Origin: Bacteroidales bacterium
Lineage (GTDB): Bacteria; Bacteroidota; Bacteroidia; Bacteroidales; Tenuifilaceae
NCBI GenBank assembly: GCA_011045955.1
Contig: DSBV01000027.1
Location: 1 to 45,916, forward strand
Direction: 5' to 3'
DNA length: 45,916 nt
Both the position numbers and the translations under genes were made by a program. Position 1 is the stretch's first letter. Each line of letters opens with the position of its first letter. Below the pieces are notes generated by a model. The model was not told the origin of the DNA and did not search any database. It saw nothing but the letters and a program-made list of their open reading frames with translations. Of the stretch, positions 36,027 through 44,826 are shown piece after piece.

Positions 36027-36677
36027 CTATTTTGTTTTACCTTTTAACAACGGAACAAATATAAAGTTTCCGTGAGCCGATTCTTTTATGGTTCCATCAT
36101 CTAATTTCTCAATTAGCATCATGGTCTGGCCATGTTCGTTTCCTACGGGAATTACCATTCGCCCTCCAGGTGCGAGCTGATCGATAAGAGCCTGTGGGAT
36201 TTCACTAGCACCAGCAGTAACAATAAGTCGGTCGAAAGGACTAAATGGGGGTAGCCCTAGGTAGCCATCGCCGTAATGGCAACTTGGGCGATAGCCCATC
36301 TCCTCGAGCAGCGCCTTTGCCGATAAAAAAAGTTCACGGTGGCGTTCAATGGTATAAAGCCTTGCTCCCATTTCCATAAGAATGGCGGCCTGATACCCCG
36401 AGCCAGTTCCAACCTCCAAAACCTTTTGCATGGGACAAACCTGCAGCAACTGCGTTTGAAAGGCTACAGTATAGGGCTGGGAAATGGTTTGCCCGGAGCC
36501 AATTGGAAATGCCTGATCCTTGTAGGCAAAACTCAAAAAACCACTATCCATGAAAAAATGACGAGGCACCTTTAGCATTGCCTCGAGTACTCGCTTATCG
36601 CTTATCCCCTTAGCGGCAACTTCCTCCACTAACTTGCGGCGCAAACCTTTGTGACGGATACTATCGTCCTGAAGCAT
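36027..36677 (-). CDS. pcm: Protein-L-isoaspartate O-methyltransferase
   Basis: The 216-residue AdoMet enzyme repairs isoaspartyl residues in damaged proteins. The GSGQTISQPYTVAFQTQLL motif (~60-78), the AdoMet loop VLEVGTGSGYQAAIL at 86-100 and the GDGYLGLPPFSPFDRLIVTAGA region near 138 are the family hallmarks. A TAAATTTG box lies upstream on the minus strand. The MBL-fold gene follows after 8 bases. Confidence 0.93.
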   Translation of the reverse strand: MLQDDSIRHKGLRRKLVEEVAAKGISDKRVLEAMLKVPRHFFMDSGFLSFAYKDQAFPIGSGQTISQPYTVAFQTQLLQVCPMQKVLEVGTGSGYQAAILMEMGARLYTIERHRELFLSAKALLEEMGYRPSCHYGDGYLGLPPFSPFDRLIVTAGASEIPQALIDQLAPGGRMVIPVGNEHGQTMMLIEKLDDGTIKESAHGNFIFVPLLKGKTK

Positions 36678-36709
36678 ATTTTACTTTTTAATATTATTCA
36701 AATGGCAAG

Positions 36710-36717
36710 CAAATTTA
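36710..36717 (-). promoter_or_regulatory. -7 box of the pcm operon
   Basis: TAAATTTG on the minus strand matches TAnnTTTG, 33 bases before the ATG at 36677. Confidence 0.45.
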
Positions 36718-36786
36718 GTTTTTATACAGCATAAAACTCCATCTGTTACTAAATGGTTAATAAATTATGAGGGGTTTGCTTCCGAA

Positions 36787-37635
36787 ATGATTACAGAACA
36801 ATGTATTATTGCAAAACATTTGCTTTTAACTATGACAACCTGCCTTGTAACCGACAGCAATAAAATAATTCCATATCAGGAAGAAAAATTTTTCAATAAC
36901 ACCATTGATGCCAACAACCAGCTGATTGATGAAATTTTGCTTGGCATATGTAAAAGTAGCACACAAATAGCAAAACTGTTTAACTACCCTGAACTGCTGG
37001 TAGTTGACACAAGCCCAAAAACCGCGTACACCATAATTGCCAACGCACTCCGAGCTGGCATAAACGTATTAACACCATCGCTGCTCCATTTCAGCAGCGA
37101 AAAAATTCATGAGCTTATTACCATAGCCCAAGAGATTGGGGTTGAACTTGGATTTTTACCAAAATATAGCCTTGAGTTTCCATCAATCCATTCGCCTATC
37201 ATAATTGAAAGCATAAGGGAATCAATCAGCCAGGCCTTAACTGAGATTCAGTTGCAACAAATTACAACAGACTTAATATTGCTTTTATCACCAATAAAAT
37301 CAGAAATCCGCAAGGTTAGGGTTTACTGGTTGCCATTATACAGCCAACCGATATCGACCCTGAAGTTGATAGTTGATTTTAACGACAACACATTAATTAC
37401 CTATCAAATTAAAAACAAGAAAGAAACAAGCATGCTAAAGGTTGTGCTAACCACCGAGGAGTATGATAAAACATTCAATATCTTTGAAACTCAAATCAAG
37501 CCAGAGTCAACAAAAGAAACTGTTATGCAAAACGTGGATTACTTTATTAACCAAAGGAGGATGATTTACCCAGCGGCTATGGCTTTAAAATCGAAGCAAA
37601 TCATCGAAACAATCCTGAAAAAGATTTACAGTTAG
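36787..37635 (+). CDS. Gfo/Idh/MocA-like protein lacking a clear NAD-binding motif
   Basis: I do not recognise a named function. Within the 282 residues, ELLVVDTSPKTAYTIIANALRAGINVLTPSLLHFSSEKIHELITIAQEIGVELGF (~69-126; shown in parts in the family) has the pattern of Gfo/Idh/MocA proteins around their IATP...HVLVEKP segment. However, the GxGxxG nucleotide loop is absent at the N-terminus, and the usual catalytic lysine of EKP reads TPSLL. The C-terminal half (~160-282) is a beta-alpha region ending RRMIYPAAMALKSKQIIETIL, similar to the end of family members. It precedes a sugar-phosphate transferase by 44 bases, so a role in surface polysaccharide is plausible but inferred. Confidence 0.6.
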   Translation: MITEQCIIAKHLLLTMTTCLVTDSNKIIPYQEEKFFNNTIDANNQLIDEILLGICKSSTQIAKLFNYPELLVVDTSPKTAYTIIANALRAGINVLTPSLLHFSSEKIHELITIAQEIGVELGFLPKYSLEFPSIHSPIIIESIRESISQALTEIQLQQITTDLILLLSPIKSEIRKVRVYWLPLYSQPISTLKLIVDFNDNTLITYQIKNKKETSMLKVVLTTEEYDKTFNIFETQIKPESTKETVMQNVDYFINQRRMIYPAAMALKSKQIIETILKKIYS

Positions 37636-37679
37636 CAATATTTTAAGTTTTTCATTGTTATATAGAAAAAGTTGCGGCT

Positions 37680-39086
37680 TTGAACGAAAAAAAACAGGCA
37701 TCCCGGTATTTGCTTTTCGATATAGTTGGTAGCGCCCTGGCATGGACGTTATTCAACCTTTACCGTAAAAGGATAATAGAATCTAACCTTTTTGGCATAG
37801 ACATTCGTTTCTCGCCCGACTATAAGTTTTACCTTGGGCTTGTATTCTTCACATTATTCTGGGTTTCGATGTTTGGTTTGGTTGGGCTTTACCACGATCC
37901 ATACCGGAAGTCGAGGCTTAGAGAATTTGGAGCCTCACTAACAATCACCATTATTGGCACCATTGTACTTTTCTTCGTCCTACTGATTGACGATTACGTG
38001 GTAGCCTACCAGAACTACTACAAGATTTTACTGGCCATGCTTCTGCTAGTGTTTACACTCACCTACATACCCCGGCTTGTAATTACAACCCAAACCATAC
38101 ACCAGATCCATAATAGAAAAATTGGATACCCTACCATAATAATAGGTAGTGGAAAAAAAGCCATGCAAACCTATCAGGATATTAACTCGGAAAAAATATC
38201 GCAGGGGTTTAAAATAATAGGCTTTATCGACTTGCCCAATGGGATAAGGGTTGACCAATCGCTTATTTTGGGAAATGTAAACAACATTCCGGAAGTTGTT
38301 GCACAATACGGAATTGAAGAGGTTATTCTGGCCATTGACAATGAAAGCCCGCAAATACTAACTACCGTTCTAAACCAACTTGTTCCGCTCAATGTAAACA
38401 TCAAAGCAATTCCAAGCATGTACGACATTTTACTGGGGAAAGTAAAACTGAACCGTATTATTGGGACTACCCTGGTAGATGTTTCATTTGAACCCATGCC
38501 CGCCTGGCAGGCAAACCTAAAGGAAATGCTCGACTATTTTATTGCCATTGTAGGGCTTTTGCTTTCAGCGCCAGTTTCGCTTATACTCATGGCTGTAATT
38601 AAAACAACATCAAAGGGCCCTGTTATATTCAAGCAGGAAAGAATTGGGCAGCACGGCAAACCCTTTCACATATACAAGTTCAGGAGCATGTATATTGATG
38701 CCGAGGTAAACGGCCCTGCGCTTTCATACCAAACCGACCCAAGAGTAACACCAGTAGGCAGGTTTATGCGCAAAACCCGGTTGGATGAGATTCCAAATTT
38801 CATAAATGTGCTTAAAGGCGAGATGTCAATTGTTGGGCCACGCCCGGAAAGGCAATTCTACATAGAGCAATTGGTAAAGGTTGCCCCTCACTACCTTCAC
38901 CTGCAAAAGGTGAAACCAGGGATAACATCGTGGGGACAAGTAAAGTACGGCTATGCCGAAAACATCGAACAAATGGTAGAGCGGCTCAAGTACGACCTGT
39001 TGTACCTTGAGAACATGTCGCTTTACATCGATTTTAAGATAATGATATACACCATCCTAACCATTTTTAAGGGCAAAGGGGTTTAG
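37680..39086 (+). CDS. Polyprenyl glycosylphosphotransferase (exopolysaccharide sugar transferase)
   Basis: The 468-residue membrane protein starts at a TTG; no in-frame ATG is available. Four hydrophobic segments lie in the first ~150 residues, followed by a soluble Rossmann-like middle domain (~155-270). From ~275 comes the PF02397 catalytic domain, with IFKQERIGQHGKPFHIYKFRSM, RVTPVGRFMRKTRLDEIPNF and GEMSIVGPRPERQFY. These enzymes transfer a sugar-1-phosphate to undecaprenyl phosphate to begin capsule or O-antigen assembly. It is the WcaJ/WbaP type. Its stop overlaps that of convergent thpR by 3 bases. Confidence 0.9.
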   Translation: MNEKKQASRYLLFDIVGSALAWTLFNLYRKRIIESNLFGIDIRFSPDYKFYLGLVFFTLFWVSMFGLVGLYHDPYRKSRLREFGASLTITIIGTIVLFFVLLIDDYVVAYQNYYKILLAMLLLVFTLTYIPRLVITTQTIHQIHNRKIGYPTIIIGSGKKAMQTYQDINSEKISQGFKIIGFIDLPNGIRVDQSLILGNVNNIPEVVAQYGIEEVILAIDNESPQILTTVLNQLVPLNVNIKAIPSMYDILLGKVKLNRIIGTTLVDVSFEPMPAWQANLKEMLDYFIAIVGLLLSAPVSLILMAVIKTTSKGPVIFKQERIGQHGKPFHIYKFRSMYIDAEVNGPALSYQTDPRVTPVGRFMRKTRLDEIPNFINVLKGEMSIVGPRPERQFYIEQLVKVAPHYLHLQKVKPGITSWGQVKYGYAENIEQMVERLKYDLLYLENMSLYIDFKIMIYTILTIFKGKGV

Positions 39087-39649
39087 CATCCCTTTAGCTG
39101 AAATTTTTGAATAATTCTATATTCAGGCCCTTGCCGCTTCAATATGCTTTCGTATAGTACCAGTTCCCTTACCGTTTGCACCTGGAATGATTTATTTCGG
39201 TATTGCTGAACCTCGGCATTTAATTTATCGGTATTGTGCATGAATTTTACTCTACCCAAGGTGAAATGTGGATTGAATCTCTCCTTATCAAAACTATAAC
39301 CAAACTCGCTTAATGCGCTATCAACTGAAAGTTTAAGGTCATTAAGTACTTCGGAGAAATCGACCCCAACCCAAATAACCCTAGGTAAAGGGCGGCCAAA
39401 AAAACCTATACCTTTAAGGGTTAAGCTGAACGGCTCAAATTTTTGAATGGTTCCTTTTAGCTTATCGCAAATATCTGGAATATTAGCGATTGGGGTATCG
39501 CCCAGAAAGAAAAGGGTAAGATGCATTATCGCCGGATCAACCCACTTGATGCTATCGAGCTTATGATTGCGCTTCAACTCTTGAAGGAGGTCAATTATAT
39601 CATCCTGAGGCGCAACGTCAATTGCCAAAAATGTGCGTTTTGTTTCCAT
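39083..39649 (-). CDS. thpR: RNA 2',3'-cyclic phosphodiesterase
   Basis: The 188-residue 2H phosphoesterase has both signature motifs, H43-L-T-L in MHLTLFFLGDT and H128-F-T-L in NPHFTLGRV. These enzymes open 2',3'-cyclic phosphates on RNA ends; the former name was 2'-5' RNA ligase. The N-terminus TKRTFLAIDVAP is typical. It is convergent with the sugar transferase gene. Confidence 0.9.
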   Translation of the reverse strand: METKRTFLAIDVAPQDDIIDLLQELKRNHKLDSIKWVDPAIMHLTLFFLGDTPIANIPDICDKLKGTIQKFEPFSLTLKGIGFFGRPLPRVIWVGVDFSEVLNDLKLSVDSALSEFGYSFDKERFNPHFTLGRVKFMHNTDKLNAEVQQYRNKSFQVQTVRELVLYESILKRQGPEYRIIQKFQLKGC

Positions 39650-39724
39650 GATGTTCTCATTTAGGTATTGTGTATAAATAAAAAACTAACTATCTTGTTT
39701 AGCAAATTTAAAACGTTTGCAGCA

Positions 39725-40381
39725 ATGGGCAACAATAAAAAATTTGCCGTAATACTATCGGGTAGTGGAGTTTATGATGGCTCTGAAATCCATGAGGCAG
39801 TTATGACCCTTTATGCCATTGTAAAACATGGTGCAACCTACGAAATTTTTGCGCCTAACATAAACCAGCATCACGTGATTAACCATATTGACGGAAGCGT
39901 GATGAAAGAAAAAAGGAACGTGCTGATTGAATCGGCTCGGATTGCCCGCGGCAAGATTAAACCGCTTAAAGAGTTTAACCCAGAACTTTTTAATGCCCTC
40001 ATCATCCCGGGCGGTTTTGGGGTTGCCAAAAACCTTTCCACATGGGCCTTTGATGGGCCTAAATGCAGCGTACACCCTCAGGTGGAAGCTGCCATAAAAG
40101 GAATGCATAAACTAAAAAAACCCATTGGAGCGCTGTGCATAGCACCCGTGTTGCTTGCAAAAATTATTAGCAATGCCACCGTAACCATTGGGAAAGATAC
40201 CTCAACAGCCCAAGCAATTGAATCGTTGGGAGCCAAACACCAACCAACCGGCCATGCGCAGGTTGTTGTGGATGAAAAAAACATGCTGTTTACCACACCA
40301 TGCTATATGCTCGACGCTAATATAGTTGACATATCGAATGGGACCAAGGCCGTTGTTTCAGAAATACTCAAATGGATTTAG
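39725..40381 (+). CDS. elbB: Isoprenoid biosynthesis glyoxalase ElbB
   Basis: The 218-residue DJ-1/PfpI-fold protein starts MGNNKKFAVILSGSGVYDG and has the nucleophile-type elbow C138 in GALCIAPVLLAK plus ALIIPGGFGVAKNLSTWAF. These match ElbB, linked to isoprenoid metabolism and glyoxalase activity. An upstream frame from 39668 exists, but the ATG at 39725 gives the family's normal N-terminus. It is divergent from thpR, and its end overlaps the next open frame. Confidence 0.9.
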   Translation: MGNNKKFAVILSGSGVYDGSEIHEAVMTLYAIVKHGATYEIFAPNINQHHVINHIDGSVMKEKRNVLIESARIARGKIKPLKEFNPELFNALIIPGGFGVAKNLSTWAFDGPKCSVHPQVEAAIKGMHKLKKPIGALCIAPVLLAKIISNATVTIGKDTSTAQAIESLGAKHQPTGHAQVVVDEKNMLFTTPCYMLDANIVDISNGTKAVVSEILKWI

Positions 40382-40383
40382 CC

Positions 40384-40845
40384 ATGAAAAGGTTTGTTAT
40401 CCTGGCTTCCATTACTACTATTATGCTTAGCTACAGCTGCCTTAACCAATGCGATGTTGATTGCGTTAATCCACCTTCGCCTACATGGCTTAAAATTGTT
40501 GATAAAACCTCGCACCAAAATTTAATAGCTGAAGGATTTTACCATAAGGACTCCATTAAAATTTACTACTTTGATGGTGAAACAAAAAAATACGCAAACA
40601 TTTTTTTTGTTGGCCCAGCTGGCCAAACCGATATAATCCAAACCAACATTGGGATTTTATTGCCCTTTGAGCAGCTAAATACATTTTACCTATACTTAAA
40701 CCATAGCGATATCGATACCATACAGGTACGATTTGTAAAAAACAGCGATGGGTGCTGCACTGCATATCCTCTCGATTCTATTGCCATTAACGGAGAATAC
40801 GCTGAGGTTGACGGGGTTGACTACTCCTTTCTCATTAAAAAGTAG
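40384..40845 (+). CDS. Small hypothetical lipoprotein
   Basis: The 153-residue protein starts with a lipoprotein signal (ILASITTIMLSYSC), so it is likely exported and lipid-anchored. The mature part has six further cysteines (LNQCDVDCVN, SDGCCTAY) and a repeated beta-strand pattern. No family is recognised. A slightly longer start at 40372 overlaps elbB; the ATG at 40384 gives a cleaner signal peptide and lies two bases after the elbB stop, which suggests coupling. Confidence 0.6.
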   Translation: MKRFVILASITTIMLSYSCLNQCDVDCVNPPSPTWLKIVDKTSHQNLIAEGFYHKDSIKIYYFDGETKKYANIFFVGPAGQTDIIQTNIGILLPFEQLNTFYLYLNHSDIDTIQVRFVKNSDGCCTAYPLDSIAINGEYAEVDGVDYSFLIKK

Positions 40846-40848
40846 GAA

Positions 40849-41451
40849 TCAAATCAACCCTTGCTCATAAAGGAAGATTAGCTCATTTAGAATCTTATCC
40901 TCGCCCTGTGGGTCGAACTTGGTTTTGAGGTTCGACCCAAAAAGGCGTGCAATGCCCTGCCAGAATGTGGCAGAAAAACCACCCTTTAACTCCTTTACAA
41001 GCTCATACGAGGTTCGTTGGGTTTCCCTGTCAATGAGCTTTATTAACATCTTCCCCTGCGATATGGTAAGCTTTGTCAAATCCTTCTCAAACTGATTTCG
41101 GAGTTCCTTTTCTGCCCTAGCTACGTATTCCTTTTTCTCTCGGTCAGTTTTAAGGATCTTCAAATTCTCATTTATTTCTAGTAACTTATACTTTGCAATT
41201 TGAGCGTATGGGTATGTTTTCTTGAGGTTGTATATCATTCTGTAATACTTGCCCATCTCTCTTCGGCTCTTGAAACGGCGTTTACCCACCTTTACAACAT
41301 CTTCAATCTTGATATGGGGTACATACTCGCCATCGAGAATGATTGTAGGGTACAAGATAAGGCTGTCAGTGGATGTGGCCTGTGCGCCTACATCCTTAAC
41401 TGCAGCAGCAACCAGAAAAGCCACCAAGACAGTACCTGCAAACCTTTTCAT
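40849..41451 (-). CDS. DUF4294 domain-containing protein
   Basis: The 200-residue protein has a signal peptide (FAGTVLVAFLVAAAVKDVGAQ) followed by the DUF4294 core: TIILDGEYVPHIKIEDVVKV and FKSRREMGKYYRMIYNLKKTYPYA, then a lysine/glutamate-rich helical stretch. The family is found in Bacteroidota and has no known function. A well-formed promoter lies upstream on the minus strand. Confidence 0.85.
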   Translation of the reverse strand: MKRFAGTVLVAFLVAAAVKDVGAQATSTDSLILYPTIILDGEYVPHIKIEDVVKVGKRRFKSRREMGKYYRMIYNLKKTYPYAQIAKYKLLEINENLKILKTDREKKEYVARAEKELRNQFEKDLTKLTISQGKMLIKLIDRETQRTSYELVKELKGGFSATFWQGIARLFGSNLKTKFDPQGEDKILNELIFLYEQGLI

Positions 41452-41474
41452 TCCACCCCCATAGATTCTTATGC

Positions 41475-41505
41475 CAAAATTAATACCTCATCAACCCTTA
41501 AACAA
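41475..41505 (-). promoter_or_regulatory. Promoter of the DUF4294 gene
   Basis: On the minus strand TTG (41505-41503), a 20-base spacer and TAATTTTG (41482-41475), 24 bases before the ATG at 41451. Confidence 0.65.
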
Positions 41506-41621
41506 GTATTATGCAAATTTCCATCAAATTGTTTCAAAATTGTACTCAAAAATCAAAAAAAGTAATTCGTTTAACACACTATATTTTAACCTGTTAATTC
41601 ATTTAAGACCATATTTTGATG

Positions 41622-41629
41622 TACTTTTG
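41622..41629 (+). promoter_or_regulatory. -7 box of the susC-susD promoter
   Basis: TACTTTTG matches TAnnTTTG. No clear -33 TTG is visible. The palindrome begins 11 bases downstream. Confidence 0.5.
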
Positions 41630-41640
41630 TTGTAGCTCGC

Positions 41641-41654
41641 CGAAAACGTTTTCG
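41641..41654. promoter_or_regulatory. Palindromic operator, LacI-type
   Basis: CGAAAACGTTTTCG is a perfect 14-bp palindrome with the central CG typical of LacI/GalR-family operators. It would overlap the transcription start predicted from the adjacent -7 box, so a repressor bound there would block initiation. No regulator gene is in the window. Confidence 0.6.
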
Positions 41655-41772
41655 AACGATGAGAAAGTTTTGAAATTGGATTGTGCAATGTATGAAGCCC
41701 CCATAAAGTTGAATACCCTTTTAAAAGAATTTAGCTTGCACTCCGAAAACCAATTTCTAAACCTAATTGAGT

Positions 41773-44700
41773 ATGAAAAAAATCTTCGGAGTTATTAGTT
41801 TAATCCTTTGGTGCGGTAGCCTGCTCGCACAGGAAATTAACGTGAGCGGTACTGTCACATCGAGCGATGGCACGACCCTACCGGGGGTAACCATCGTGGT
41901 AAAGGAAAACCCTTCAAAGGGTGTAGTTACAGATGCTAGTGGGAAGTACACTATCAGTGTGCTCCCGAACCAAACGTTAGAGTTCTCGTTTGTGGGTATG
42001 GAAACCCAAGACGTTCCCGTTGGTGGGAGAACTCTCATTAACGTTGTAATGAAGGAATCATCCATGATGATCGAAGAACTCGTGGTGGTTGGTTACGGCG
42101 TGCAAAAGAAGAGTTTAGTATCGTCTTCGGTATCAAAGGTATCGAGCGAGGATATTGAGAAGGCTGCTCCCACACGCGTTGAGCAAGCCTTACAGGGCAG
42201 AACAGCTGGTGTTCAGGTAATTGCCAACTCAGGGCAACCTGGCGAAGGCTTTACAGTTCGTATCCGTGGTGTTGGAACCAATGGCACATCCGACCCCTTA
42301 TACATTGTAGATGGCATGCCTGTTGGTGGTATCGATTACCTAAACCCCTACGATATCCAATCGGTTGAAATTTTAAAGGACGCTTCGGCATCGGCAATTT
42401 ATGGTGCACGGGGTGCTAATGGTGTTGTTCTTATCTCCACCAAGCAAGGCCAAAAAGGCAAGTTCTCTGTTAACTACGACTACTCCATGGGATATCAGAA
42501 TGCATGGCGCAAGGTATCGCTCTTGAATGCCAAGGAATATGCCATTATCATGAACGAGAGCTATGCCAACGATAATCGTCCCATTCCGTTCCCCGATGTT
42601 AATGCAGTTGTTCAGGCTGTTGGCAATGGAACCGACTGGCAAGACGAAATTTTCTACAAGAATGCCCCAACGTACAATCACCAGTTCTCAGTTAGCGGAG
42701 GTAACGAAAACTCTACGTTCCTCTCATCGCTCTCATATACCTACCAGGATGGTATTGTAGCCAAGGGTAAATCGAACTACGAGCGTTACACCTACCGTTT
42801 AAACTCCACCCACAAGTTCGGAAAGTTTAGTATGGGTAACAATTTAGCTTATACCAATAAGCTAACCCGAGGGATTGACCCCAATGCCGAATTTGGTGGT
42901 CCTCTTGCCAAAGCAGTTAATATGGATCCAATCACACCTGTTAAGAATCCTGATGGCACTTGGGGTATCTCAAACTATGCCACCCAGGAAGTAGTAAACC
43001 CGGTTGCATACCTTAGCGTTCTCAACTCCAACTATTCCGAAAATAAATTGGTAGGAAACGTTTGGGGCGAACTTGAAATTATTAAAGGGTTAAAGGCAAA
43101 AACCAGCTTCAGCGTTGATTACGCACATGGTTCTAGCCGCTCATTTGTTCCTGTTTACTTCCTTAGCGATATTGTAAAAGCTACCACTTCTGAGGCATCG
43201 GGAACTGTTAACAAATGGTTCACCTGGCAGAGCGAGAACACCCTAACCTATTCCAATTCATTCGGTGAACATAGTTTTGCTGCCATAGTGGGTATGACCG
43301 CCAATAAATACACCCACGAATACATTGGTGGCAAGAAAAACGATTTGATATTTAACGATTTTGAACATGCCTGGATAAACAACGGTACCGATGAAGATAG
43401 CTACCGCTCGTGGGGTGGTGCCGATGAGCACGCTTTACTTTCATACTTTGGCCGTGTAAACTACGATTTTGCCGGCAAATATGTATTTGAAGGTGTATTA
43501 AGGACCGACGGCTCCTCAAACTTTGGTCCCAATAACCGATTTGGTTACTTCCCTGCTTTCTCCGCCGGATGGTTAATGTCCAAGGAAGAATTCCTACAAG
43601 GCATTACCCCTCTTTCGTTCTTAAAGCTACGCTTTGGCTGGGGCCGTAATGGTAACGAAGCCATTGGTGCTTTCAGGTACACCTCTCTAATAGGCTCAGG
43701 CAGTAAGTATACATTCGGAACCGATGAAACAATTACTTTAGGTTCAAACCCTGTTGGTATTTCGAACCCCGACCTTAAGTGGGAAACCTCTGAACAAACA
43801 AACTTAGGTGTTGATGCCCGATTCCTATCCGATAAACTGAGTGTAACCCTCGATCTTTACAATAAGAAAACTAAAGACCTTTTGGTTGTAGCCCCTATAC
43901 CCGGTTACATTGGCAACGCTGCCCCCACAGTAAACGGTGGTTCGGTTAGCAACAAGGGTATAGAGCTGGAACTGGGCTATAAAACCCTTATTAACGAGCT
44001 TAGAATTAATGCCAACCTTTCAGGTGCATACAACAAGAACGAGGTTACCTCAATCAACAACAGCGAAGGAAAAATCTATGGTGCAGGCCTTGCAGTTGGT
44101 ATGTATAACATCTGTATGATGGAAGTAGGTTACCCAATAGCCTATTTCTGGGGATATAAGACTGCAGGCGTTTTCCAAAATGAACAACAAATTCTGGATT
44201 ACAAATCGAGCGATGGCACTGTTATTCAGCCCAATGCCAAGCCTGGCGATTTGATTTGGGTTGATATGAATGATGATGGTAAGATAGATGACCAGGACCG
44301 CACACAAATTGGTAATCCTTACCCCGATTTCACCCTTGGCCTCAATTTGGGTCTAAACTACAAGAACTTCGACTTTAACATGTTCTGGTATGGTGCGTTT
44401 GGTCAGGAAATCTTTAAGGGTACCCGTCGTTACGACCTCCCCATGTCGAATTGGGATGCTTCGGTTCTTGAACGTTGGACAGGAGAGGGCACAAGCAATA
44501 CTCACCCACGTGTGACCATAGACGACTCCAATGAAAACTACTTTAAAGTTTCTGATTTTTATGTTGAGGATGGTTCGTACCTACGCCTGAAGAATGTAAC
44601 ACTTGGATACACTCTTCCCGAAAAATACAGCCAAAAGGTAAAGATATCGAAACTGCGTCTTTATGTATCGGCAGTTAACCTGTTGACCTTTACCAAGTAT

Positions 44701-44811
44701 TCAGGATTTGACCCCGAAATTGGAGCAAAGTGGTCGCTTGATGTTGGTATCGACCGTAACATATACCCACAACCAAGAATGTTCCTGTTCGGTGTAAACC
44801 TGAGTTTCTAA
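41773..44811 (+). CDS. SusC/RagA-family TonB-dependent outer-membrane transporter
   Basis: The 1012-residue protein has a signal peptide (ending SLLAQ) and a carboxypeptidase-regulatory-like domain (~21-95, VSGTVTSSDGTTLPGVTIVVK). A TonB-box-like MIEELVVVGYGVQKK follows near 98, then the plug (~115-225: RVEQALQGRTAGVQV, IRGVGTNGTSDPLYIVDGMP, YGARGANGVVLISTK), and a long C-terminal beta-barrel ending FLFGVNLSF. It imports glycans or other large ligands with the SusD-like lipoprotein that follows. The start is ATG 41773; the TTG at 41767 would add only two residues. The substrate cannot be told. A LacI-type operator lies upstream. Confidence 0.93.
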   Translation: MKKIFGVISLILWCGSLLAQEINVSGTVTSSDGTTLPGVTIVVKENPSKGVVTDASGKYTISVLPNQTLEFSFVGMETQDVPVGGRTLINVVMKESSMMIEELVVVGYGVQKKSLVSSSVSKVSSEDIEKAAPTRVEQALQGRTAGVQVIANSGQPGEGFTVRIRGVGTNGTSDPLYIVDGMPVGGIDYLNPYDIQSVEILKDASASAIYGARGANGVVLISTKQGQKGKFSVNYDYSMGYQNAWRKVSLLNAKEYAIIMNESYANDNRPIPFPDVNAVVQAVGNGTDWQDEIFYKNAPTYNHQFSVSGGNENSTFLSSLSYTYQDGIVAKGKSNYERYTYRLNSTHKFGKFSMGNNLAYTNKLTRGIDPNAEFGGPLAKAVNMDPITPVKNPDGTWGISNYATQEVVNPVAYLSVLNSNYSENKLVGNVWGELEIIKGLKAKTSFSVDYAHGSSRSFVPVYFLSDIVKATTSEASGTVNKWFTWQSENTLTYSNSFGEHSFAAIVGMTANKYTHEYIGGKKNDLIFNDFEHAWINNGTDEDSYRSWGGADEHALLSYFGRVNYDFAGKYVFEGVLRTDGSSNFGPNNRFGYFPAFSAGWLMSKEEFLQGITPLSFLKLRFGWGRNGNEAIGAFRYTSLIGSGSKYTFGTDETITLGSNPVGISNPDLKWETSEQTNLGVDARFLSDKLSVTLDLYNKKTKDLLVVAPIPGYIGNAAPTVNGGSVSNKGIELELGYKTLINELRINANLSGAYNKNEVTSINNSEGKIYGAGLAVGMYNICMMEVGYPIAYFWGYKTAGVFQNEQQILDYKSSDGTVIQPNAKPGDLIWVDMNDDGKIDDQDRTQIGNPYPDFTLGLNLGLNYKNFDFNMFWYGAFGQEIFKGTRRYDLPMSNWDASVLERWTGEGTSNTHPRVTIDDSNENYFKVSDFYVEDGSYLRLKNVTLGYTLPEKYSQKVKISKLRLYVSAVNLLTFTKYSGFDPEIGAKWSLDVGIDRNIYPQPRMFLFGVNLSF

Positions 44812-44826
44812 CCTAAATCAGCTAAA

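Larger units (their letters stand above)
41506..41772. other. Regulatory region upstream of susC
   Basis: No gene is supported. It holds the promoter box (41622-41629), the 14-bp palindrome (41641-41654) and a leader of about 135 bases before the susC ATG. A 60-codon open frame here has no recognisable homology. Confidence 0.55.

Noticed and set aside
41616-41798. A 60-codon protein before susC
   Set aside because: It overlaps the promoter and palindrome and runs into susC in another frame. It shows no family features.
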